Assembly (NCBI RefSeq): GCF_007830065.1 | Contig: NZ_VLKK01000006.1 | Coordinates: 62,001-126,000, forward strand | DNA length: 64,000 bases | Direction of reading: 5' to 3' | Source: Sphingobium wenxiniae | Lineage (GTDB): Bacteria > Pseudomonadota > Alphaproteobacteria > Sphingomonadales > Sphingomonadaceae | In this document: piece by piece, positions 56,086 to 63,284 of the stretch | Position numbering within the stretch: position 1 is the stretch's first letter | How the letters are laid out: the number at the start of each line of letters is the position of its first letter | Notes under the pieces: model-generated | The model's input: only the letters and a program-made list of their open reading frames with translations | What the model was told of the DNA's origin: nothing | Database searches by the model: none | Made by a program: the position numbers and the translations under genes

Positions 56086-57255
56086 ATGTTGACACAGATT
56101 CGCGAAGCGTCCGTCGATCCCGTGGCCGCACCCTTTTTCCTGCCGCTCCAGTTGCGCGGCCTGACGATCCGCAACCGCATCGCAATGGCGCCGATGACGC
56201 GGGAATTTTCACCAGGCGGCATTCCGGGGCCGGACGTGGCGGACTATTATCAAAAGCGCGCGGCCGGCGGCGTCGGCCTGATCGTCACGGAAGGCACGGG
56301 CATCGACCATCCCGTTTCCGTCGACGGCACGAGCATCCCGCAACTCCATGGCGAGGCGGCGCTCGCGGGGTGGAAAGCCGTGATCGACGCGGTCCATGCC
56401 CAAGGCGCGGCGATCGTGCCGCAATTGTGGCATCAGGGATGCCTGCGCGATCCGCTTCGTTCCGCCTATCCCGAGCAGGCCGGCCACCGGCCGTCCGGCT
56501 TGTGGGGCACGCCGGGCCTGGTATCCTACGAACCGGACTATATCGCGCGGGTGAGCGGTCCCACCGAACCGATGACCGACGAGGAGATCGCCGACGTCAT
56601 CGCCGCCTTTGCCCGCTCGGCGCGCAACGCCGCCGCGATCGGCTTCGACGGCATCGCGATCCATGGAGCGCACGGCTATCTGATCGACACCTTCTTCTGG
56701 CGCGACACCAATCGCCGGACCGACCGCTGGGGCGGCGATGCACGGGCGCGGGCCGCATTCGGCGTCGAGGTGGTGCGCGCGATCCGGCGGGAGATCGGCG
56801 AGGCGATGCCGATCATCTTCCGCTTCTCCCAGCACAAGCAGCAGGACTATAAGGCGCGCTTCGCCGACACGCCCGAGGAGCTGGGTATTATCCTGGGCGC
56901 GTTGTCCGATGCGGGCGTCGACCTGTTCGACGCCAGCAGCCGCCGCTTCGACATGGCGGTGTTCGAGGGTTCCGACCTGACCCTGAGCGGATGGGCGCGC
57001 AAGCTGACCGGGAAACCCAGCATGGCGGTGGGCGGCATCGGCCTCAACAACTGGCTTCAGGACACGTTCAAGGGCCGGGGCGAGACGATCGCCGTCAACA
57101 ATCTCGATGAAGTACGCCGCCTTTACGACCGCGGCATGTTCGATATGATCGCCGTTGGACGCGCGCTCATCAGCGATCCTCAATGGGTCATGAAAATGCG
57201 CAGCGGCGAAGCCTTCGTTCCTTATGATGTAACCAGCCTTGGACGCCTGACATGA
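56086..57255 (+). CDS. NADH:flavin oxidoreductase, old yellow enzyme family (paralog 1)
   Basis: A 389-aa FMN TIM barrel that reduces activated C=C bonds. The N-terminus PLQLRGLTIRNRIAMAPMTR is the OYE opening, followed by AAGGVGLIVTEGTGIDHP and PQLWHQG. The substrate-binding His pair is His193/His196 in IHGAHGYLIDTFFW, then TDRWGGD, and DMIAVGRALISDPQWV is the C-terminal FMN-phosphate region. There is no C-terminal Fe-S/FAD domain, unlike dienoyl-CoA reductase or BaiCD. GGAGGG is 6 bp before the ATG. It is the first gene of the operon and overlaps its paralog by 4 bp. Confidence 0.92.
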   Translation: MLTQIREASVDPVAAPFFLPLQLRGLTIRNRIAMAPMTREFSPGGIPGPDVADYYQKRAAGGVGLIVTEGTGIDHPVSVDGTSIPQLHGEAALAGWKAVIDAVHAQGAAIVPQLWHQGCLRDPLRSAYPEQAGHRPSGLWGTPGLVSYEPDYIARVSGPTEPMTDEEIADVIAAFARSARNAAAIGFDGIAIHGAHGYLIDTFFWRDTNRRTDRWGGDARARAAFGVEVVRAIRREIGEAMPIIFRFSQHKQQDYKARFADTPEELGIILGALSDAGVDLFDASSRRFDMAVFEGSDLTLSGWARKLTGKPSMAVGGIGLNNWLQDTFKGRGETIAVNNLDEVRRLYDRGMFDMIAVGRALISDPQWVMKMRSGEAFVPYDVTSLGRLT

Positions 57256-58394
57256 CAGCAATACTGACTTCCACGCTTTTCAAGCCGCTCACCGCACGCG
57301 GCGTGACCATCCCCAACCGCACCGTCATGGCGCCGATGGGCCGGATGTTCGCGCAGAACCATGTGCCGCATCCCGATGCGCCGGCCTATTACCGCCGCCG
57401 GATCGAAGGAGGGATCGGCCTTGTCATCACCGAGGCGACCGGCGTCGACCACCCGCTGGCGGCCGATCATGGCGGCACGCCCCATATGCATGGCGAGGCG
57501 GCGCTGGCCGGCTGGAAGAAGGTCGTGGACGAGGTGCATGGCGTGGGGGGCCTCATCTTCCCGCAGCTCTTCCACCAGGGGATGCTGCATGGCGGCGGCA
57601 ATCCCGACGTGCCGGTGAACAGCTTGCGCCCGTCCGGGACGATCGGCACCCCCGGCCCGACCAGTTTCGCACCGCAGTTCATCGAACGCGCGCTGGCGCC
57701 TACCCGGCCGATGAGCGAGGAGGAGATCGCGGACGCCATCGCCGCCTATGCCCGGTCGGTGAAAAATGCCGTCGCGGTCGGCTTCGACGGGATCGCGCTG
57801 CACGGCGCGCACGGTTACCTGATCGACAGCTTCCTGTGGGGCGAGAGCAACCGGCGCACGGACCGCTGGGGCGGCGATCACAAGCAGCGCACGGCTTTTG
57901 CGGTGGAGGTCATCAAGGCCGCCCGCGCGGAAATGCCCGACGACATGCCGCTCGTTTTCCGCTTTTCCCAGCACAAGTCGAGCAATTATGACGCGCGCAA
58001 TACCGAAACGCCGCAGGAGCTGGAGGCGATGCTCGGCCCTATCGTCGATGCGGGCGTGGACATACTCGACGCGAGCATCCGCCGCTTCTGGCAGCCCGCC
58101 TATGAAGGTTCGCCGCTCAACCTGGCCGGCTGGGCCAAGAAGCTGGTCGGCAAGCCGGTGATCGCGGTGGGCAGCGTGGGCCTGGGCTTTACCGCGTCCG
58201 AAACGTTCATGAAGACCGGCACCGAGCAGGCGGACGATAATATCGCCCTCCTCATGGAGCGGTTCAACGAGGGCGAGTTCGACATGATCGCCATCGGCCG
58301 CTCGCTGATCAGCGATCCCGACTATGTGAACAAGCTGCGGCGCGGCGAGGAACCTGTGCGCTTCTCACGCAAGGCGCTGGAAACCCTGGCATGA
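57252..58394 (+). CDS. NADH:flavin oxidoreductase, old yellow enzyme family (paralog 2)
   Basis: A 380-aa OYE clearly related to the gene before it along its whole length: TEATGVDHPLAADHGGTPHM, PQLFHQGMLHGG, His184/His187 in LHGAHGYLIDSFLW, NRRTDRWGGD, IFRFSQHK-type VFRFSQHKSSNYDARN, and DMIAIGRSLISDPDYV. Differences cluster in the substrate loops (QLFHQG against QLWHQG; the 110-145 segment), so the two may act on different isomers or different ring double bonds. It has ATGA overlaps with both neighbours. Confidence 0.92.
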   Translation: MTAILTSTLFKPLTARGVTIPNRTVMAPMGRMFAQNHVPHPDAPAYYRRRIEGGIGLVITEATGVDHPLAADHGGTPHMHGEAALAGWKKVVDEVHGVGGLIFPQLFHQGMLHGGGNPDVPVNSLRPSGTIGTPGPTSFAPQFIERALAPTRPMSEEEIADAIAAYARSVKNAVAVGFDGIALHGAHGYLIDSFLWGESNRRTDRWGGDHKQRTAFAVEVIKAARAEMPDDMPLVFRFSQHKSSNYDARNTETPQELEAMLGPIVDAGVDILDASIRRFWQPAYEGSPLNLAGWAKKLVGKPVIAVGSVGLGFTASETFMKTGTEQADDNIALLMERFNEGEFDMIAIGRSLISDPDYVNKLRRGEEPVRFSRKALETLA

Positions 58395-59176
58395 CGCAGC
58401 GCCTCCCCCTTGCCGGCAAGGTCGCTCTCATCACCGGCGGCGGACGCGGGCTCGGGCGGGCAATCGCGCTGCGGCTGGCGGGCGACGGCGCGGCCGTGGC
58501 GGTGGTCTCCCGTACCGCCGCGCAGGTCGAACAGGCGGCGGCGGACATCCGGGCGGACGGAGGACAGGCGCTGGGCTTTGCCTGCGACATGACCGCTCCC
58601 GGCGCGACCGCGGCCGCGGTTGCGCGGGTCGCCGCCGAACTGGGGCCGGTCGATATCCTGATCAACAACGCGGCCGACACCAGCGTCGAGGGTATGACGG
58701 GTTCGGTCGAAACGGTCGGCATCGCACAGATCGAGAACCAGATGCGCACCAGCCCCTTCCTGGCGCTGGAGGCGATGCAGGCATGTCTCCCGCATATGCG
58801 GGAGTCGGGCGGGCGCATCATCAACATGGGGTCCGCCGTGGGGACGCGCGGCATGGAGGGGTTCCTGCCCTATGCCATGGCGAAGGAGGCGGTGCGGGCG
58901 CTGACCCGCGTCGCGGCGCGCGAATGGGGCCGTTACGGCATCACCGTCAACGCCATATGCCCCGCCGCCGATACCGAGGCGGCGCGTGACACCGTCACCA
59001 GCGGCGTGCTGGACAAGGTCCGCAGCAGCGGCCCGCGCAGCCCCATCAACCGGCTGGGATCGCCCGAGGATGATGTCGCGCCGCTGGTCGCCTTCCTGGC
59101 GGGACCGGGCGCCGCCTATCTGACGGGCTACACCTATATGGTGGACGGCGGCGGAAGCATCGACGCGGCGCGGTGA
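58391..59176 (+). CDS. Short-chain dehydrogenase/reductase
   Basis: A 261-aa classical SDR of FabG type. Its cofactor motif is TGGGRGLG (residues 15-22), with NNAAD in place of NNAG. The catalytic triad is Ser148, Tyr161 and Lys165 (YAMAK), and the C-terminus has TGYTYMVDGGGSID. An Arg at the end of beta2 (SRTAAQ) hints at NADP(H). It is translationally coupled to the second OYE, so it probably oxidises or reduces a hydroxyl/ketone on the same substrate. Confidence 0.9.
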   Translation: MTQRLPLAGKVALITGGGRGLGRAIALRLAGDGAAVAVVSRTAAQVEQAAADIRADGGQALGFACDMTAPGATAAAVARVAAELGPVDILINNAADTSVEGMTGSVETVGIAQIENQMRTSPFLALEAMQACLPHMRESGGRIINMGSAVGTRGMEGFLPYAMAKEAVRALTRVAAREWGRYGITVNAICPAADTEAARDTVTSGVLDKVRSSGPRSPINRLGSPEDDVAPLVAFLAGPGAAYLTGYTYMVDGGGSIDAAR

Positions 59177-59195
59177 AGAAAGGTTTGGAGGAATT

Positions 59196-59699
59196 GTGAC
59201 CGATCTCGAAAAGCTGCTCGCCATCGAGGCGATCAAGGACATTTTCGCCAAGAAGCTGCGCTATATGGATCTCAAGCAATGGGACGATTACGCTTCGCTG
59301 CACGCGGAAGATGCCTATTCCGAAACCTGGAAGCACAGCCTGCCCACGGACGAACAGCCCATGACCGCGGATGGCCAGCGCGGGCGCGTCGTCGGGCCGG
59401 AGGCGATCGCCGGGCAGCTCGCCCGGGTCTTTACCCACCCGACGCCGATCACCTCGGTGCATCATTGCCACGGGGCGGAAATCGAATTCCTGTCCGATAC
59501 CGAAGCCAGGGGTATATGGGCGATGGAAGATTCGCTCTGGTGGCGGAATGGCGATGTCGAGGAACATCTCCACGGCTATGGCCACTATCATGAGACGTTC
59601 CGCAAGACCGGCGGCCGCTGGCTGTTCACATCCCGTCAGCTCATCCGTATCCGGGTCGACATGACTCCCGATTTCTGGTCGCGGCTCACAATGGCCTGA
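59196..59699 (+). CDS. SnoaL/NTF2-like protein (BaiE-like fold), copy 1
   Basis: A 167-aa protein of the SnoaL-like/NTF2 superfamily: LEKLLAIEAIKDIFAKKLRY, then MDLKQWDDYASLHAEDAYSE, VVGPEAIAGQLARVF, SVHHCHGAEIEFLSDTEARG and HETFRKTGGRWLFTSRQLIR. The likely catalytic Asp is Asp25, with a His cluster at 89-92. Where bile-acid 7-alpha-dehydratase BaiE has a tyrosine (Tyr30, as I recall), this protein has Lys20. It starts at GTG 59196 after a GGAGG site, as last gene of the LysR-divergent operon. A dehydratase or isomerase role is inference. Confidence 0.82.
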   Translation: MTDLEKLLAIEAIKDIFAKKLRYMDLKQWDDYASLHAEDAYSETWKHSLPTDEQPMTADGQRGRVVGPEAIAGQLARVFTHPTPITSVHHCHGAEIEFLSDTEARGIWAMEDSLWWRNGDVEEHLHGYGHYHETFRKTGGRWLFTSRQLIRIRVDMTPDFWSRLTMA

Positions 59700-59723
59700 C
59701 CGGCATCAGGGACCCGACCGGCA

Positions 59724-60227
59724 TCAGGGCACCATCTCGTCAATGTGCCGCAACATTGCAAGGGCATCGGGATCGCCGGTCATCAGCCGATTGGTCCGCC
59801 GCCTGATCATCCATCGCGCCTTCCGCCGCACCAGATCCCACCGGTTGGCGGATATGCGCCAGGGGAAGAAACGATCCTCGCCCTCATGCTGGAAGACGCA
59901 GCTGTAGTTGAGTGCAACCGCCTCGTCTCCCGCGACGGTCACATAGGGCAGGCCCATGACATGGCAGATTCCTTCGGGCACCTGACTGAAATGCCGCGTT
60001 TCAAAGGCGCCGGCGATCGCCTCGCGCCCTTCATAGGCGCCCAGGCCGCCGATGTCGTAAACGCCGTCCTCGGTCCACAGCTCCGCCAGATTGCGCGCGC
60101 GTTCGAGCCGGTCGGACGTATCGACCAGCGGGCCGTAGCTGGCGATGAGCTGGCGGATTTCGATGTGATCGCGCTGGAGCCGCACCTCCTGCTCCAGAGC
60201 CGCCAGCCTTTCCTCGATCGATGTCAT
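59724..60227 (-). CDS. SnoaL/NTF2-like protein (BaiE-like fold), copy 2
   Basis: A 167-aa protein, same length and fold as the previous gene but on the opposite strand and quite diverged. An N-terminal coiled segment (TSIEERLAALEQEVRLQRDH) leads into IEIRQLIASYGPLVDTSDRL. Tyr31, Asp36 and His89 (GICHVMGLPYV) fall where I recall the catalytic Tyr30, Asp35 and His83 of BaiE. GGAGGAGAGG precedes ATG 60227; the frame is open to 60398 but without coding character. It is divergent from the next SDR, so it is regulated separately from copy 1. Confidence 0.82.
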   Translation of the reverse strand: MTSIEERLAALEQEVRLQRDHIEIRQLIASYGPLVDTSDRLERARNLAELWTEDGVYDIGGLGAYEGREAIAGAFETRHFSQVPEGICHVMGLPYVTVAGDEAVALNYSCVFQHEGEDRFFPWRISANRWDLVRRKARWMIRRRTNRLMTGDPDALAMLRHIDEMVP

Positions 60228-60456
60228 ATTCCTCTCCTCCACGGCCCGCCCGGGCGATTCCCGTTCGCAACGGCGCCGACAGCGCCATGCCCTTCTGCCC
60301 CAGCACCGCATCGTCCCGCACAGCTTTACCCGATCGCCCCTATCCATCAGATAGATGATCACCCGATACGCCGGCTTCCTTGAAATCCTCGATTGCAATA
60401 CTGAACCGTTCAGTTAGGCCAAAACCGGCGTTGACGGAGCCTCTGGGAGAAATGGG

Positions 60457-61281
60457 ATGAGTGTCTGGTCTTATAAGGGCAAACGGGTCGTTGTGGCCGG
60501 CTGCTTTTCCGGCATGGGCGAGGCGACGGCCCGCGAACTGGTGGCGCTAGGCGCCGAAGTGCACGGCGTCGACATCAAGGAGTCGCCTGTCCCGCTGGCA
60601 TCCTTCACCAAGATCGATCTTCGCGATCCCGCGTCCATCGATGCGGCGGTCGAGGCGATCGGCGGCGAAATCGACGCGCTGTTCAACTGCGCGGGCCTGC
60701 CGCAGACCTTCCCCGCCATCGAGGTGATGAAGGTCAACTATATCGGCATGCGCTACTGGACCGAAAAATGGCTGCCCCGGATCAGGAAGGGCGGCGCCAT
60801 CGGCATCATCACGTCGACCGCGGGCATGGGCCACATGCTGCACGCCAGGGAAATCGGCGAACTGATCGCGATCCCCGACTTTGCCGGCGCGGTGGCGTGG
60901 GCCGAAGCGCATCCCGATCTGGTCGGCGACGGCTATGCCTTCTCCAAGGAGGTCAGCTCCTTCTGGACCATGCTGATGGGAACGATCACCATCAAACAGG
61001 GCGTGCGGATCAACTGCGTCGCGCCGGGGCCTACCGAAACGCCGATGATGCCCGACTTCGAATCCGTCGCGAGCGCCAAGATGATCGACGTGTTCATTCA
61101 GCCGATCAATCGCCGCTCCAAGGCCGTCGAGCAGGCTTATCCGCTGATCTTCCTGAACAGCGATGCCGCCAGCTTCATCAACGGCCATATCCTGAACGTC
61201 GACGGCGGCTTCGTCGGCGGCGTGATGACCGGACAGATCGATATTCAGGGATCGATCGAAAAGGCCATGGCGAGCATCTGA
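60457..61281 (+). CDS. SDR, 3-alpha-hydroxysteroid / coniferyl-alcohol dehydrogenase type
   Basis: A 274-aa SDR of the subgroup containing Comamonas 3-alpha-hydroxysteroid dehydrogenase/carbonyl reductase and coniferyl-alcohol dehydrogenase. The cofactor motif is AGCFSGMG (residues 14-21), with a shortened beta2-beta3 region (DIKESPVPLASFTKIDLRD) and NCAGLPQTF. Ser120, Tyr160 and Lys164 (YAFSK) are separated by the subgroup's long insertion (HAREIGELIAIPDFAGAVAW), and the protein ends with APGPTETPMMPDF and VDGGFVGGVMTG. The cofactor is probably NAD, since an aspartate ends beta2 (HGVDIKE). It is divergent from the second SnoaL gene. Confidence 0.88.
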   Translation: MSVWSYKGKRVVVAGCFSGMGEATARELVALGAEVHGVDIKESPVPLASFTKIDLRDPASIDAAVEAIGGEIDALFNCAGLPQTFPAIEVMKVNYIGMRYWTEKWLPRIRKGGAIGIITSTAGMGHMLHAREIGELIAIPDFAGAVAWAEAHPDLVGDGYAFSKEVSSFWTMLMGTITIKQGVRINCVAPGPTETPMMPDFESVASAKMIDVFIQPINRRSKAVEQAYPLIFLNSDAASFINGHILNVDGGFVGGVMTGQIDIQGSIEKAMASI

Positions 61282-61746
61282 GGCCGGCCTTCCCTCCCCT
61301 CCCCATGAACGAGGAGGCGATGGGAGCCGCCAAGAGGGTTGGTGCCTCACGATATGCAGCCGCATGAGGCACGCACCGGCAATAAACCGCGTCCCGCCGG
61401 CCCGCCGCTATATCCTATGATCATGGCCCTAACGGGTCATGCGCGGCCTTTCGGCATGACCGGATTGTCCTCCATGGCCCGGATGCCTGAGCGGTGTCGT
61501 CATGAACGGACGCGATATCTCCAGCACATTCGATACGAAATCGTCCATGGGTACGGCAGATAGCGGGACGGGTGCATCGGGTTGGAAAATAGCGGCCCTT
61601 GAGATGGCTAACCTGCTCCATGCCCGTGGGCGCGCTCGTTCTTCCTTCCTTGCCTTTGACGCTTTGATCGGGACAAGCTGCCAGAGGGGAAAACCATAGC
61701 CCATTACAGGGCACGACCTTTGCTGGACTTTGTTTGAGGAACTGAA
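61282..61746. other. Non-coding gap between two SDR genes
   Basis: 465 bp with no reading frame that I can support in any of six frames. It contains one perfect inverted repeat, GTGCCTCA (61342-61349) and TGAGGCAC (61365-61372), with a 15-nt loop and no U-tract, 60 bp after the upstream SDR. Several short open frames are present but have no ribosome site or family resemblance. It could hold a promoter for the downstream SDR, a small RNA or a decayed gene. Confidence 0.5.
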
Positions 61747-62487
61747 ATGTCGGACAGGATTGCAATTGTTACGGGCGGCAGCCTTGGCCTGGGCCGGGAG
61801 GTAGCGCGCGGTTTGCTGGCACAGGGATATCGGGTCGCGATATTCGGGCGCAGCCAGGCGTCGCTGGATGAAGCGGTGGCGGATCTGGGCGGCGACGTCC
61901 TTGGCGTATCCGTCGATGTCGGAAACGAAGCCTCGGTTGCCGCTGGCTTTGCGAAGGTGGACGAGGCGATGGGCCCGGTCACCACGCTCGTCAACGTCGC
62001 GGCGATCTTCGAGCCGTTTGCGATCGAGGAGGCCACGGCGGAGCGGATATTGCCGCTGGTGCACATCAATTTTTGCGGGGCGGTCTATTGCATGCGGGAG
62101 GCCGTGACGAGGATGCGGCGGGCCGGACATGGCGACATCGTCAATGTATCGTCCGAATCCGTGCGCCAATCGACGCCGTTCTTTTCCATCTATACCTCGA
62201 CCAAGGCCGCGCTCGAAACCATGACGACCCTTATGGGAGAGGAATTGCGGGAGGACGGCATTCGCTGCACGATCTTCCGCGTCGGCCGGATGCATAGCCA
62301 CGGCGCCGCCAATACCAGCTGTTCGCCCGACCTTCTTCCGCGCTTCATCGACCGTTGCGAGGTCACGGGCGCAAGTTATTGGACGGGGGCGGGCATGCAG
62401 CCCGCGTCAGCCGCACTCGCCTTGGTCAACCTCCTGCTCACACCGCGCGATGCGCGCGTCGAACTGATCGAGGTGCGGTCCTATTGA
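61747..62487 (+). CDS. Short-chain dehydrogenase/reductase
   Basis: A 246-aa SDR. Its cofactor motif is TGGSLGLG (residues 9-16). An Arg after beta2 (FGRSQASL) points to NADP(H), and VNVAAIF replaces the usual NNAG. Ser135/136, Tyr149 and Lys153 (YTSTK) form the active site. The C-terminus is divergent (HSHGAANTSCSPDLLPRFID, SYWTGAGMQPASAALALVNL) and lacks the typical GxxxxVDGG ending, so the substrate pocket differs from the other two SDRs. GAGGA lies 7 bp before the ATG. Confidence 0.87.
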   Translation: MSDRIAIVTGGSLGLGREVARGLLAQGYRVAIFGRSQASLDEAVADLGGDVLGVSVDVGNEASVAAGFAKVDEAMGPVTTLVNVAAIFEPFAIEEATAERILPLVHINFCGAVYCMREAVTRMRRAGHGDIVNVSSESVRQSTPFFSIYTSTKAALETMTTLMGEELREDGIRCTIFRVGRMHSHGAANTSCSPDLLPRFIDRCEVTGASYWTGAGMQPASAALALVNLLLTPRDARVELIEVRSY

Positions 62488-62585
62488 TCCGGGCGGGCTA
62501 TCGGCTCCAGGGCGCATAAGGCCGGTACGGCCGGCGGGACATGATATGGCGCGGCACGCCCTATCATGTCCGCCCTAACCAGCGG

Positions 62586-62873
62586 TCAGTTGATATCCGA
62601 GCGGTTCAGGCTCGTCTGGAGACCCTTCTCGCCCATGCTGAGCGTCGATGTGGGAATGCGATACATGCGCATATCCATAATGACATATACGGAGTCGCCG
62701 CGGATGCTCTCGATGGCGGCCAGGCGGCGGCCCTTGGCGTCACGCACGACCTGACCGACCTTGGGCGTCAAAGGCGCAGCGGCCGGCGTTGCCGCATCAT
62801 CCTGCGCCAGGGCGCTGCCGGCGACAGGGACCATTGCGGCGATAGCGAGAATAGGAAACAGGATGCGAAGCAT
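62586..62873 (-). CDS. Small exported protein of unknown function
   Basis: A 95-aa protein with a Sec signal peptide (MLRILFPILAIAAMVPVAGS, cleavage near SALAQ). An Ala/Pro-rich linker leads to a compact beta-rich domain, VGQVVRDAKGRRLAAIESIR, DSVYVIMDMRMYRIPTSTLS, resembling a PRC-barrel-like module. ATG 62873 is preferred because GGAG lies 8 bp upstream; an ATG four codons earlier has no ribosome site. The function is unknown. An inverted repeat at 62931-62959 lies upstream. Confidence 0.7.
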   Translation of the reverse strand: MLRILFPILAIAAMVPVAGSALAQDDAATPAAAPLTPKVGQVVRDAKGRRLAAIESIRGDSVYVIMDMRMYRIPTSTLSMGEKGLQTSLNRSDIN

Positions 62874-62930
62874 GGCAAACTCCATAATATTATAAGCGCG
62901 GCCCCTTTGCCGCAGACAGTATGTTTCCCC

Positions 62931-62959
62931 AACATTGATTTACTGCCGTAGTCAATGTT
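62931..62959. promoter_or_regulatory. Inverted repeat upstream of small exported protein
   Basis: AACATTGA and TCAATGTT form a perfect 8-bp inverted repeat with a 13-bp spacer, 58-86 bp before the start of the exported-protein gene. It is AT-rich in a GC-rich region. The minus strand reads TTGACT within the repeat, which could serve as a -35 element, although I see no well-spaced -10. It is a plausible operator or promoter. Confidence 0.35.
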
Positions 62960-63234
62960 TTTGATACGGCGCAATAACTTCGTCCGTGATGATGCAGAGC
63001 GAGAGGAAAAATACCGATATTGCAAGCCCGGACGCGGATGCTGACGACGGTGGAGGATTGTTTGCCCGTGCGATCGGATAGCGGTGGGATAGGTACGGCA
63101 CTGGGCCGCAAGAAGGACTGAAACGCGCGCTCGATTATTGGAAGCGGCGCGCGAGCTGCTTCAGACCGTACCGCCTTTCGGTCTGACGGCGGCCGCTAAC
63201 ACCAAGGCCGGCTGAGCGGCATCGGTCCCAACAG
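62960..63234. other. Intergenic region without recognisable gene
   Basis: Lies between the exported-protein promoter region and the receptor terminator. Several frames end close together near 63180-63215, including a tail reading LLQTVPPFGLTAAANTKAG, but none has a supported start or a match I recognise. It may be the decayed end of a former gene; I cannot show this. Confidence 0.3.
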
Positions 63235-63265
63235 AAAAGGCCCCGGACTTTCGCCCGGGGCCTTT
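63235..63265 (-). terminator. Intrinsic terminator of the TonB-dependent receptor gene
   Basis: AAGGCCCCGG and CCGGGGCCTT form the core of an 11-bp perfect stem with an 8-nt loop, 20 bp downstream of the receptor stop. Reading on the minus strand, the stem ends in TTTT then CTGTTGG. The stem is A/T-flanked on both sides and could also work on the plus strand. Confidence 0.8.
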
Positions 63266-63284
63266 CTTCAACTTCAACCAGAGA

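Noticed and set aside
61339-61563. 74-codon plus-strand frame in the inter-SDR gap
   Set aside because: Begins without a ribosome site, contains the hairpin region and shows no family resemblance.
55023-62487. Calling the cluster a true bai bile-acid operon
   Set aside because: The OYEs lack the C-terminal FAD/Fe-S module, and no BaiB ligase, BaiF CoA-transferase or BaiG is present. Similarity of enzyme classes is not evidence of the same substrate.
62960-63234. Short open frames before the receptor terminator
   Set aside because: No supported start codon, ribosome site or recognisable family. They are kept only as a note in the intergenic entry.
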